In this document: one piece after another, positions 18,008-27,066 of the stretch
How the letters are laid out: every line of letters starts with the position of its first letter
Position numbering within the stretch: position 1 is the stretch's first letter
NCBI GenBank assembly: GCA_913009695.1
Contig: CAJVWV010000008.1
Coordinates: 1 to 42,643, forward strand
Source of the DNA: an uncultured bacterium
GTDB lineage: Bacteria; Patescibacteriota; Patescibacteriia; Patescibacteriales; SZUA-104
Length of the DNA stretch: 42,643 nucleotides
Direction: 5' to 3'
Program-made: the position numbers and the translations under genes
The notes under the pieces: generated by a model
The model's input: only the letters and a program-made list of their open reading frames with translations
Database searches by the model: none
Told to the model about the DNA's origin: nothing

Positions 18008-18040
18008 AATGCCCCCCCCTCAAGGGTAGGGGGGGGCATT
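18008..18040. repeat. 13-bp-stem G/C-tract palindrome
   Basis: aatgcccccccct-caagggt-aggggggggcatt. Confidence 0.9.
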
Positions 18041-18072
18041 GACAGCTTATTTGTTTTGCTTTACAATATACC

Positions 18073-18093
18073 TATACCCTAGGTATGGGTATA
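18073..18093 (+). promoter_or_regulatory. CsoR-type operator dyad
   Basis: TATACCC-TAGGTAT-GGGTATA immediately upstream of the CsoR-like gene. Confidence 0.7.
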
Positions 18094-18103
18094 AATAAAA
18101 ACT

Positions 18104-18376
18104 ATGACGGAAGATGTAAAAAAATCTATTATTAGCTTAAAAAAGGCTCGATCACTTTTAGATAAAATTATTAAAATGACCGAAGAAAAAGAATATTGTA
18201 TAGATATTATGCAGCAGAATATGGCGGCTATCGGACTTCTTAAGTCCGCACATCAAATGCAAATGGAAAATCATCTTAACACCTGCTTTAAAAACGCGAT
18301 GGCCGCTAAAAATGAAAAGTTAAAACAGCAAATGATTGATGAAATTTTAAAGGTCTGCAGTTTATCAAATAAATAA
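18104..18376 (+). CDS. CsoR/FrmR-family metal- or thiol-sensing repressor
   Basis: MTEDVKKSIISLKKARSLLDKIIKMTEEKEYCIDIMQQNMAAIGLLKSAHQMQMENHLNTCF: Cys-His-Cys arrangement. Confidence 0.9.
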   Translation: MTEDVKKSIISLKKARSLLDKIIKMTEEKEYCIDIMQQNMAAIGLLKSAHQMQMENHLNTCFKNAMAAKNEKLKQQMIDEILKVCSLSNK

Positions 18377-18396
18377 TATTTACGAATATACAAATT

Positions 18397-18774
18397 ATGA
18401 GGAAAATTTTATTACTATTTATAATGTTGTTTATAGGGGGACTGATCGGGTATTTCGTTTTTTATACGCAAAATCCCGCTTTTCAAAAATTAAACGCGGA
18501 AGCAATGCATGACAGAATTGTTAAAGAACGGGATTACGCGATCGGCAAAGCGGTAATGGAGGGGAATTACAGATGTTGCATCAGCCCACCCTGCACGATG
18601 TGCTACGCGGAGGCGAATAAATGGAATAATTTTACGGCCGGCACATGCGCCTGCGATGACTTAATCGCTGAAGGAAAAGAAGCGTGTCCCCAGTGCGAAA
18701 GGGGCTTGAACGAAATCCACGGCGATGACAACACTTTTTGCGATATAGACGCTAAAATTTCAACATGTAATTAA
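18397..18774 (+). CDS. Membrane-anchored Cys-rich protein, unknown
   Basis: N-terminal TM; CCISPPCTMCYAEANKWNNFTAGTCACDD...CPQC. Confidence 0.75.
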   Translation: MRKILLLFIMLFIGGLIGYFVFYTQNPAFQKLNAEAMHDRIVKERDYAIGKAVMEGNYRCCISPPCTMCYAEANKWNNFTAGTCACDDLIAEGKEACPQCERGLNEIHGDDNTFCDIDAKISTCN

Positions 18775-18835
18775 AAAATAACCTACAAATTACGAATACA
18801 TTACAAATTTACGTAATTCGTAGAAAATAAATTTT

Positions 18836-19555
18836 ATGAACAAAGAAAAAAACAATTTCATTTTAGGCATTGCCGTCGGTATCGCGGCTGTCTCTTTAAT
18901 CGGTTTTATTATGATGTCAGTCGCTTATATCCGGGGAGGCGATTCAAAATCCGCCCAAGACGCGGACTCAAAGCAGGTGAATGTTATTAATCAAAAACCG
19001 ACACCCGCGCCAACGCCGGCTCCAACTCCGGCGGCAGGCAAAATTAATATTAGCGTAGCGGACAATGATCATATAAGAGGAAATAAAAACTCTAAAATTA
19101 CCATTATTGAATTCGCCGATTTTCAATGCCCATATTGCTCCAGATTTCATAATACCATGAAGCAGGTAATGGACGCTTACCCCGATGATGTTCGCTGGGT
19201 CTATAAGCATTTCCCACTGGATTCCATCCATCCTTACGCGCGCAAAGCGGCCGAGGCGGCCGAATGCGCCGGTGAACAAAACAAGTTCTGGGAATACACC
19301 GATAAGCTTTTTGACAACCAAAAAAGCATAAATACGGCATACCTTTCCACGGTGGCAAAAGAACTCAACCTTAATAATTCTCAATTTGAGAGTTGCTTGT
19401 CTTCCGGTAAATACGCGAGCAAAGTTAATAATGATTACAGCCAGGGCAGACAAGCCGGAGTCACCGGCACGCCCGGAAGCGTAATAAACGGTGAGCTAAT
19501 TAAGGGCGCCGTGCCGTTTGAAACGATTAAAGCGAAAATTGAAGCTTTAAAATAA
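18836..19555 (+). CDS. DsbA-like thioredoxin-fold protein, membrane anchored
   Basis: FADFQCPYCSRFHNTMKQVMDAYPDDVRWVYKHFPLDSIHPYARKAAEAAECAGEQNKFWEY; GVTGTPGSVING. Confidence 0.92.
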   Translation: MNKEKNNFILGIAVGIAAVSLIGFIMMSVAYIRGGDSKSAQDADSKQVNVINQKPTPAPTPAPTPAAGKINISVADNDHIRGNKNSKITIIEFADFQCPYCSRFHNTMKQVMDAYPDDVRWVYKHFPLDSIHPYARKAAEAAECAGEQNKFWEYTDKLFDNQKSINTAYLSTVAKELNLNNSQFESCLSSGKYASKVNNDYSQGRQAGVTGTPGSVINGELIKGAVPFETIKAKIEALK

Positions 19556-19564
19556 TAATAAAAT

Positions 19565-19621
19565 ATAATGCGAATATAATCCCCCAACCCCCTTTATCAA
19601 GTGGGCGATCATTCGCATTAT
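19565..19621. repeat. 11-bp inverted repeat enclosing a family B-like C-tract
   Basis: ataatgcgaat ... cccccaacccccttta... attcgcattat. Confidence 0.7.
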
Positions 19622-19632
19622 AATTATAAAGC

Positions 19633-19815
19633 ATGCTTAAAAAAATTAAATTGCAAATCAGCGGCATTCATTGTAAAAGCTGTAAAACATTAATTGAAAC
19701 CGAGATTGATGTTTTGCCCAGGGTAAATACCGTAGAAGTGAACCACACAAACGGCAGGGCGGAGATTGAATTTGACGATGAAAAAATCAAGGAAAAAATT
19801 GAGAGTATAAAATAA
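19633..19815 (+). CDS. HMA (heavy-metal-associated) domain protein, CopZ-like
   Basis: LQISGIHCKSCKTLIETEIDVLPRVNTVEVNHTNGRAEIEFD. Confidence 0.88.
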   Translation: MLKKIKLQISGIHCKSCKTLIETEIDVLPRVNTVEVNHTNGRAEIEFDDEKIKEKIESIK

Positions 19816-19818
19816 TAT

Positions 19819-20205
19819 ATGAGAAAAATTGTATTGTTAATACTAATATTTATATCATTGGCGGCGATTATAGCATTGCCGGCTTCTTTGAATATGTGCG
19901 CGCCGGGAGAATGCGATTTCGGCTATGGCGCTTGCGGCGGCGGCGCTTGCGTCGCTAAAAATTTAACCCATCACTTGGACGCCAGAACGCGGCTTTTTGC
20001 CGCTATTATTAATTTTCAAAAAATTATCGTTTCGACCGCCTGTTTAATATTGTTCTTCATCGGCGCAAGATATTTAAAAAATAAAAAACTTGTTATCGCC
20101 GAATTTTACGCGAAACAAAAATTATTTAATTCGCCCGGCATCAAGCTGTTCAGTTATTTTATTAAAGCGTTTTCGCGAGGAGTGCTGCGCCCTAAAATTT
20201 ACTGA
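19819..20205 (+). CDS. Small membrane protein with Cys motifs, unknown
   Basis: ORF with two TM helices, MCAPGECDFGYGACGGGACV. Confidence 0.7.
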   Translation: MRKIVLLILIFISLAAIIALPASLNMCAPGECDFGYGACGGGACVAKNLTHHLDARTRLFAAIINFQKIIVSTACLILFFIGARYLKNKKLVIAEFYAKQKLFNSPGIKLFSYFIKAFSRGVLRPKIY

Positions 20206-20299
20206 CGATGATTTAATTTATCGGTTTATTAATTTATTAATTTATTTTTTTGAATTACCGGACATTATTTTCCGCGATTCAAATTAGTTCACTAAAAAT

Positions 20300-20953
20300 A
20301 TGTCAGAACATAATATTCAAAAAACACAAAAACAAAGTTTTATTTTCGGATTTGTCGCCGGAGTGGCGATTGTCAGCGTTATTGGACTTGTCATTATGAT
20401 GTCAACCGGATTTCATAATATGGGAATGGAAGAAGATGGCGGCGCAACCGTCGCCAACACGGTGGAAACAGGGAATAGCGTCCAAACCCAAAATTCATCC
20501 GGTTCAATGCAGGAAGTCCTAAAAGAAATCACTCCGACCGGAACTCCTGATTACGGTAAGAAAGCCGGAATCAGCTATGATAAAGTTGAGCAAAGTTTAT
20601 CGGTTTTGCGGGGTTTTGACCAAAGTATAACTTTAAGCGCGAGCCAGCAAAAAAGATATGTTAAAGTCGGCACATCGCCCTTAACCGCCTGTGAATTTTG
20701 CTGCGGAATTAAAGAAGGCGGTTTTGCCAAGGCAAGCGGACAAACCGCCTGTGGCTGTTCCCATAATATCGCTTTTTCCGGCTTAACCAAGTGGCTTATA
20801 AAAAATACCTCGTATACCAACGACCAAATCGTCGCGGAGATAGGACAATGGAAAATCCTATTTTTCCCAAAAGGCGCGGTTGAAAAAGAAATAAAAAAGA
20901 GAGGCATCACTCCCTCCGGCGGCGAGATTCCGTCAATGAAAGGCGGATGCTAA
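20300..20953 (+). CDS. Membrane-anchored Cys-rich protein, unknown
   Basis: N-terminal TM; CEFCCGIKEGGFAKASGQTACGCSHN. Confidence 0.8.
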   Translation: MSEHNIQKTQKQSFIFGFVAGVAIVSVIGLVIMMSTGFHNMGMEEDGGATVANTVETGNSVQTQNSSGSMQEVLKEITPTGTPDYGKKAGISYDKVEQSLSVLRGFDQSITLSASQQKRYVKVGTSPLTACEFCCGIKEGGFAKASGQTACGCSHNIAFSGLTKWLIKNTSYTNDQIVAEIGQWKILFFPKGAVEKEIKKRGITPSGGEIPSMKGGC

Positions 20954-21091
20954 AAAAAGGCGTTAATCGCCGATAACGGAATTAATTAAAAACTGTCCGG
21001 CGGATTCAAGTTTGCCGGACAATTTTAACATTTATTATAAAGAAGTTATTGAAGATCGCATTTTAATAACCGCTTTTAATAAAAATTCAGT

Positions 21092-21565
21092 ATGTTTTGT
21101 TTAATTGCTTTAATTGTGTTTTCCATTATGGGAATTTTTAGCGCCACGCATAGGAAGCTGGCAAAAGAGGCGTTTGACTGCGTTTTCAGAAGAATTACTT
21201 TCAGGCCGTGCAATACCGGTTTTGACCAAAAGGTAAAAGGAAAAATAATCGGAAAACTTCTTGATAAATCGCCAAAATTAGCGCGCGGGATTCATCGTTT
21301 CTGGGAGCAAATTTCATGGGCGCTGGTGATTATATTTTTCGTTTCTATGTTTTTCAGCGTAAGAAGCGCGTATAATTTAGCCGTGTATAAAACCTGCGAT
21401 CCGGAAAATCCGGAAAATTGCATTTTAAGCGGAAAAAAATGTTCCGGTTCCGAACATTGCGAACCGTGCAATTGCGAGGCAGGCGAGGCGAATTGCCAAG
21501 CGCCGGAATATACCGCCTGTGGCGGAGAAGGAAGCTGCGACTGCGACACGAGCTGCGAGAAATAA
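21092..21565 (+). CDS. Membrane protein with Cys-rich C-terminus, unknown
   Basis: KLAKEAFDCVFRRITFRPCNTGFDQKVKGKIIGKLL; CDPENPENCILSGKKCSGSEHCEPCNCEAGEANC...CDCDTSC. Confidence 0.75.
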   Translation: MFCLIALIVFSIMGIFSATHRKLAKEAFDCVFRRITFRPCNTGFDQKVKGKIIGKLLDKSPKLARGIHRFWEQISWALVIIFFVSMFFSVRSAYNLAVYKTCDPENPENCILSGKKCSGSEHCEPCNCEAGEANCQAPEYTACGGEGSCDCDTSCEK

Positions 21566-21826
21566 CAAGAAATAAAAAAGGGCGGCCGCAACCAGACGGC
21601 TCCGCGCAAAGCGCGGAGCCGTCAAGGTGAGCCCTAATTTAAAAATTAAATATCAAAAATCAAAATGACCCCGAGCACTCGGAACAAAATTTTTGAAATT
21701 TAATAATTTTGATTTTTGCTTGTCCCGTTTATCACGGGGATATTTACATTTTAATTTATAGAAGGATCTAGACCAGATAAACTACTGTTTTAGATGTCAT
21801 TTATATATTCGCTGCGGCAGAATATT

Positions 21827-24007
21827 ATGTCAATAAAAAAAACAATTATCAAAATAACCGGTATGCATTGCGCGGCTTGCGCGGCTAATATTTCTAATGC
21901 TTTAAAAAAGCACGGGGGCGTGAAATCCGCGGATGTTAATTTTGCCACTCAAAAAGCGAAAGTGGAATTTGACGAGGGGGAAACTGATTTAAATGAAATT
22001 AAAAATATTGTTGAAAAAGCCGGTTTTATGGTTGAGGACGAAACATCAGCGGACAATACCGCGCGCGCCGCGCGCGAAAACGAAAAAAAACAAAGGAATA
22101 GAACAATACTTGCCATAATTCTATCCGCGCCTGTTGTCGCGAGAATGTTTTGGGCGTGGGAGATCCCGGGCGAATTTTGGGGCGTTAATTTTAAAAACTG
22201 GACTCAGCATGACTTAACTTTTATTATTGTCTTTATTCTGGGCTGGCAATTCCATAGCGGCGCGTTCAAACAGTTAAACAGGGGCAAGGCCAATATGGAC
22301 AGTTTGATTTCTCTGGGGACTTTAACCGCTTATTTTTACAGCGTCTACGCTATGTTCATCGGCGCGGAACTGTATTATGAAAGCGCCGCCGCCATTACCG
22401 CGTTGATTTTACTGGGCAGATACATGGAGATAAAAACCAAGGGAAAGGCCAGTAAAGCCATGAAAAAACTAATGGAATTGGGCGTAAAAAAGGCAAGATT
22501 AGTAAATAAAAAAGGACAAGAAACAAAAATAGATATTGAAAAAATAAAAATCGGAGATATTATTTTAGTAAAACCAAGCGAAAAAATACCGTTAGACGGA
22601 ATTGTGATTAACGGAAATTCAAACGTTGATGAATCAATGTTGACCGGCGAAAGTTTACCCGTTTCTAAATCTAAAAACGATAAAATATTTGGCGCGACGA
22701 TCAATAAAGACGGAATTTTAAAAATTAAAGTTACGCAAATCGGAGAAAATACAATTTTAGCGCAAATTATTAAAACTGTAGAAGAAGCGCAAATGTATAA
22801 AGCGCCGATTCAAAAATTAGCGGATAGAATCGCCGGAATTTTTGTACCGATTGTTATTGTAATAGCCGCTTTAACTTTTTTGGGCTGGTATTTTATCGGA
22901 GGAATTCTAGCTATAAGTATAATTAACGCGGTAGCCGTTTTAGTTATAGCTTGCCCATGCGCTTTGGGTATTGCTACGCCGATTGCAATTATGGTAGGTA
23001 CTAGCGTCGGAGCGCGCCAAGGAATTTTAATTAAAAACGGAGAGAGCTTTGAACGGGCAAAAAATATTGATACGATTATTTTTGACAAAACTGGAACGCT
23101 TACCAAGGGTGAACCGAAAGTGGAAGAAATAATAATAAATAAAAACTCTAATTTTAAAAATAATAAAATTATTAAAATCGCCGCCTCGCTTGCTATCCAA
23201 TCAGAGCATCCTTTGTCTAAAGCTATTGCCAAATACGCTAAAGAAAAAAATATAGAATTAACTAAAACAGAAAATTTTCAAGAAGTTTCCGGCCGGGGCG
23301 TAAGCGCAAAATGCGTTGAACATAAAACTAATTTACTTTTAGGCAATAGAAAAATTTTAGAAGAAAATAACCTTGATTTAGTATGGGCGGATAAAATTAT
23401 TCAAGAGTATGGAAATAAGGGGGGAACTATAAATTTTGCGGCGCACGGCAGCGCGGTAATCGGCGCGATTTTAATCGCGGACGAGCTTAAAGAAACCGCG
23501 GAAGAAACAATTAAAAAAACGAAAAAACTTGGACTAGAGCCGATAATGATTACGGGGGATAATAAAAATACGGCGAAAACAATTGCCGAAAAAATTGGCA
23601 TTAAAAATTTTTTGGCTGAAGTTTTGCCAACCGAAAAACAAGCGCAAGTTAAAAAATTGCAAGAGAGCGGAAAAAAAGTTGTATTCGTCGGCGACGGCAT
23701 AAACGACGCGCCTTCGCTTGCGCAATCCGATTTAGGCATCGCCATGGGTTCGGGCACGGATATTGCCAAGGAAGCCGGTAATATTATTATAATGAAGAGT
23801 GATCCGATGAAAGTGGTTGACGCTATTAATTTATCGCAAAAAACTTTCAAAATAATAAAACAAAATCTTTTTTGGGCATTTTTCTATAATGTTTTAGCTA
23901 TTCCTTTGGCAATCGCCGGGTTAATAAGCCCGATGATAGCGGCTATCGCTATGAGCAGTTCAAGTATTACGGTGATAGGGAATAGTTTAAGAATTTACAG
24001 AAAATAA
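21827..24007 (+). CDS. copA: Heavy-metal (Cu+)-translocating P1B-type ATPase
   Basis: HMA domain GMHCAACAANI, CPC motif VIACPCALGIATP, DKTGTLTKGEP, GDGINDAPSLAQSD; ORF begins 21794. Confidence 0.93.
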   Translation: MSIKKTIIKITGMHCAACAANISNALKKHGGVKSADVNFATQKAKVEFDEGETDLNEIKNIVEKAGFMVEDETSADNTARAARENEKKQRNRTILAIILSAPVVARMFWAWEIPGEFWGVNFKNWTQHDLTFIIVFILGWQFHSGAFKQLNRGKANMDSLISLGTLTAYFYSVYAMFIGAELYYESAAAITALILLGRYMEIKTKGKASKAMKKLMELGVKKARLVNKKGQETKIDIEKIKIGDIILVKPSEKIPLDGIVINGNSNVDESMLTGESLPVSKSKNDKIFGATINKDGILKIKVTQIGENTILAQIIKTVEEAQMYKAPIQKLADRIAGIFVPIVIVIAALTFLGWYFIGGILAISIINAVAVLVIACPCALGIATPIAIMVGTSVGARQGILIKNGESFERAKNIDTIIFDKTGTLTKGEPKVEEIIINKNSNFKNNKIIKIAASLAIQSEHPLSKAIAKYAKEKNIELTKTENFQEVSGRGVSAKCVEHKTNLLLGNRKILEENNLDLVWADKIIQEYGNKGGTINFAAHGSAVIGAILIADELKETAEETIKKTKKLGLEPIMITGDNKNTAKTIAEKIGIKNFLAEVLPTEKQAQVKKLQESGKKVVFVGDGINDAPSLAQSDLGIAMGSGTDIAKEAGNIIIMKSDPMKVVDAINLSQKTFKIIKQNLFWAFFYNVLAIPLAIAGLISPMIAAIAMSSSSITVIGNSLRIYRK

Positions 24008-24012
24008 AATAA

Positions 24013-24055
24013 AAAAACGCCATTCCGCCAGTTGGTAAATTGCAGGGCGTTTTTT
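24013..24055 (+). terminator. Terminator after copA
   Basis: acgcc...ggcgttttttg. Confidence 0.75.
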
Positions 24056-24236
24056 GTTGTTTTTTGTTTTGTTGTTTTTTTGATTTTATGTTAGAATATA
24101 TACAAGTATATTGTTGATAACTTTAAAAATAATCTTATACAAACTCACTTAAGATAGCTTATATACTTTGCTTATTTTATTATATAAATAAGTTGTCTTA
24201 TATAATTTTGTATAACTTTTAGAGAGGGGGTGAGAT

Positions 24237-24641
24237 ATGATGAAAAAATTATCAAAAGGAATAATAATTTCTGTAGCTATTTGTTTTGTTTTCGCTATGG
24301 CTCTTGCGGTAACATCGCCTGTTTTAGCGGCTAACACAGCCGACTCTCTTCTTTGGGGGAACACAGAAACAAATGTTGAGGCTGCTATTGGTTTAGGAAA
24401 TGAAGATCCAAGAATAATAGCCGCTGAAATAATTAATGTAATTTTAGGGTTTCTTGGAATAATCGCGGTTGTTATCATCTTACTCGGTGGATTTAAATGG
24501 ATGACTGGCGGAGGAAACGAAGACAAGATTGGAGAAGCAAAAAATTTATTAACTGCCGGCATAATCGGTTTAGTAATCATTTTGGCTTCTTGGGGTCTTG
24601 CTAAATTTGTTATTGACCTACTCTATAACGCGACCAGATAA
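24237..24641 (+). CDS. Pilin-like two-TM protein, array copy 1
   Basis: LGGFKWMTGGGNEDKIGEAKNLLTAGIIGLVIILASWGLAKFV. Confidence 0.8.
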   Translation: MMKKLSKGIIISVAICFVFAMALAVTSPVLAANTADSLLWGNTETNVEAAIGLGNEDPRIIAAEIINVILGFLGIIAVVIILLGGFKWMTGGGNEDKIGEAKNLLTAGIIGLVIILASWGLAKFVIDLLYNATR

Positions 24642-24809
24642 CATAATTTTAAGGAACATAAAATTTTTAAAGTTAACTTAAAATATAGTGTATCTCATCC
24701 CGAACTCTCGGAATTGGGATATACTACTCTAACCATAAACGAAAATTTTGTGTTTAGAGTAGTGAACCACGTAAAACCACTTTGTGATAACTGGGTAAAA
24801 ATATAATCT

Positions 24810-25229
24810 ATGTATTTACCAAAAAATCAAAAAAAACTTCTATTTATACTTATAGTTTTTGTTTTTAGTTTTTTATTCGTAGCGCAAGGCGTAATAGCGG
24901 AAACCGGAGCTGAAGATGCTTTAAGTGGACTAAATACAACCGCCCAGACGGGCTTTGGAGGCGGCACTACAATTCCTGAGAACATTCAAAAACCCATCTC
25001 AGAACAAATAGGAACAATAATAGGAGCTTTACTCGCATTTATCGGCGTTATATTTTTTATTCTAATGATTTACGGAGGGTTTCTCTGGATGACAGCACAA
25101 GGGAACGAAGAACAAATAACAAAAGCTAAGAACTTAATTATCGCCGCGGTGATAGGAATAATTATAGTAATGTCCGCTTACGCAATTACGGCGTATATCG
25201 GTGGGACTTTAACTGGAGGCCAAACTTAA
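24810..25229 (+). CDS. Pilin-like two-TM protein, array copy 2
   Basis: MIYGGFLWMTAQGNEEQITKAKNLIIAAVIGIIIVMSAYAITAYI. Confidence 0.82.
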   Translation: MYLPKNQKKLLFILIVFVFSFLFVAQGVIAETGAEDALSGLNTTAQTGFGGGTTIPENIQKPISEQIGTIIGALLAFIGVIFFILMIYGGFLWMTAQGNEEQITKAKNLIIAAVIGIIIVMSAYAITAYIGGTLTGGQT

Positions 25230-25235
25230 AATTAT

Positions 25236-25646
25236 ATGAAAAATAAAATCCTTTTTATACTTATTACTTTCGTTATATTGTTTTTTGGAATCATTAATAT
25301 AGTTTTAGCGGAAGAATTTGATTTTGAAGAAAACAGCGGTCTTATTGATACTGGACAGGGAGCGGGTTATGACACTGACTCATTGGTTTATGATTCTGAA
25401 AGCGCTCTTAATAATACAATCGGAAATATTATTAAAGCTGCTCTTTCTTTTCTCGGCGTTATATTTCTTATTCTTATGATTTACGGCGGATTTCTATGGA
25501 TGACAGCCAAAGGCAATGAAGAGGAAGTTACAAAAGCTAAAAATCTAATTAATGCCGCGATAATAGGCTTGATTATAGTTGTTTCCGCTTACGCGATTAG
25601 TTATTTTGTTATAAAAAATTTAAGTGGCGCGGCATTACCTAAATAA
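25236..25646 (+). CDS. Pilin-like two-TM protein, array copy 3
   Basis: MIYGGFLWMTAKGNEEEVTKAKNLINAAIIGLIIVVSAYAISYFV. Confidence 0.82.
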   Translation: MKNKILFILITFVILFFGIINIVLAEEFDFEENSGLIDTGQGAGYDTDSLVYDSESALNNTIGNIIKAALSFLGVIFLILMIYGGFLWMTAKGNEEEVTKAKNLINAAIIGLIIVVSAYAISYFVIKNLSGAALPK

Positions 25647-25652
25647 TAATTA

Positions 25653-26111
25653 ATGTCATACAATATAAAAAAATTAAATATCAATAAAATAGCTGTTTTA
25701 TTGGCAACTTTCTTTGTTGGCTTTTCTTGTTTCGCCGCTCCTAATGATTATAACGCAATAGAAGATGCTCCTAATCTAAAAAATGCTTTTACAGCAGAAC
25801 AGGCTGGTGACGAACCATTAATTGATACGGTTGCCAATATAAGCGGCTATGATGTTTCAAAATCAGAAGTAGAACCAATAATCGGCACAGTTATCCAAAC
25901 TATCCTTTCTCTATTAGGAATAATATTTGTTATATTAATGATCTACGGCGGATATTTATGGATGACTGCTAAGGGCAATGAGGAACAGGTCACAAAAGCT
26001 AAAAACGTAATTATCGCCGCCATAACCGGTTTAGTTATAGTTATTGCGGCTTACGCGATTAGTTATTTTGTAATAAGTAAAATAAGCGCGGGAGTATTAA
26101 AAACATCTTAA
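25653..26111 (+). CDS. Pilin-like two-TM protein, array copy 4
   Basis: MIYGGYLWMTAKGNEEQVTKAKNVIIAAITGLVIVIAAYAISYFV. Confidence 0.82.
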   Translation: MSYNIKKLNINKIAVLLATFFVGFSCFAAPNDYNAIEDAPNLKNAFTAEQAGDEPLIDTVANISGYDVSKSEVEPIIGTVIQTILSLLGIIFVILMIYGGYLWMTAKGNEEQVTKAKNVIIAAITGLVIVIAAYAISYFVISKISAGVLKTS

Positions 26112-26129
26112 ATTAATAAAAAATTTAAT

Positions 26130-26555
26130 ATGAATAAATTTTTAAAAGCATTAAATAATTGGGATTCCATTCGCGATAAAAAGTTTAAGGTAGCGGAACA
26201 AATTTTAATATTAGTTATTTTAGTAAGCATTTTAATTTTACCTTATTTTGTTTTCGCGGCAGGACCGATTGACAAACTAACATCAGTAGCAAACACAGGA
26301 GGATACGCAGACGCGAACGAAACCAGTTTTGCTTCAATTTTAGGTCTAGTAGTTAGCGCCTTTCTAAGCCTGCTTGGAATTATTTTTGTGATTTTAATGG
26401 TTTACGCCGGACACAACTGGATGACGGCAGCCGGCAATGAAGAAAAACTAAAAAAGGCTCAAGAAACCTTGTGGCGGGCGGTTATTGGATTAATAATTAT
26501 TATTGGAGCATGGGCGATTTGGCAATTTGTATGGACTTCAAACTTATTTCAATAA
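26130..26555 (+). CDS. Pilin-like two-TM protein, array copy 5
   Basis: MVYAGHNWMTAAGNEEKLKKAQETLWRAVIGLIIIIGAWAIWQFV. Confidence 0.8.
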   Translation: MNKFLKALNNWDSIRDKKFKVAEQILILVILVSILILPYFVFAAGPIDKLTSVANTGGYADANETSFASILGLVVSAFLSLLGIIFVILMVYAGHNWMTAAGNEEKLKKAQETLWRAVIGLIIIIGAWAIWQFVWTSNLFQ

Positions 26556-26566
26556 TAATATATTTT

Positions 26567-27001
26567 ATGAAAGAAAAAAATAAAAAACATTCAAGGTACT
26601 TATTAATTAATATTTTATTATTTTCGTTGTTCGCTTTTAATATTTGTAGTGCCAAGGTTTCTGATCAATTAATACTTGATACAGACAATCAGAGCCAAGC
26701 ATTTCAAGTTGAGTCTGGGTATGCACCAACTACTTCTGTCGGAAGCATTATGGCCGCGGTCATAAAAGGCTTCTTAGGACTTCTTGGAATTATATTTGTA
26801 ATTTTAATAATTACAGCCGGCTATAACTGGATGACTGCTGCGGGAGAAGAAGAAAAAGTTAATAAAGCCAAAGATACCTTAAAGCGGGCAATAATCGGTT
26901 TAATAATAGTAGTTAGCGCCTACGCTATTACTTATTTCGTGTTTACGAATCTGCCAGGAGGAAGCACAACAGGACCAACGACAACAGTTCCCCCACAATA
27001 A
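26567..27001 (+). CDS. Pilin-like two-TM protein, array copy 6
   Basis: ITAGYNWMTAAGEEEKVNKAKDTLKRAIIGLIIVVSAYAITYFV; ATG at 26567 (track ORF starts 26471). Confidence 0.8.
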   Translation: MKEKNKKHSRYLLINILLFSLFAFNICSAKVSDQLILDTDNQSQAFQVESGYAPTTSVGSIMAAVIKGFLGLLGIIFVILIITAGYNWMTAAGEEEKVNKAKDTLKRAIIGLIIVVSAYAITYFVFTNLPGGSTTGPTTTVPPQ

Positions 27002-27021
27002 AACTAAGCTAAATCCAAATA

Positions 27022-27056
27022 GAAAAGAGGGTGCCTTATGGCAAACCCTCTTTTTT
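27022..27056 (+). terminator. Terminator at the end of the pilin array
   Basis: aaaagagggt...accctctttttt. Confidence 0.85.
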
Positions 27057-27066
27057 AATTACTAAT

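Noticed and set aside
24149-24580. 143-aa minus ORF
   Set aside because: Antisense to pilin copy 1; Pro/Ile-rich translation typical of the complement of a TM gene.
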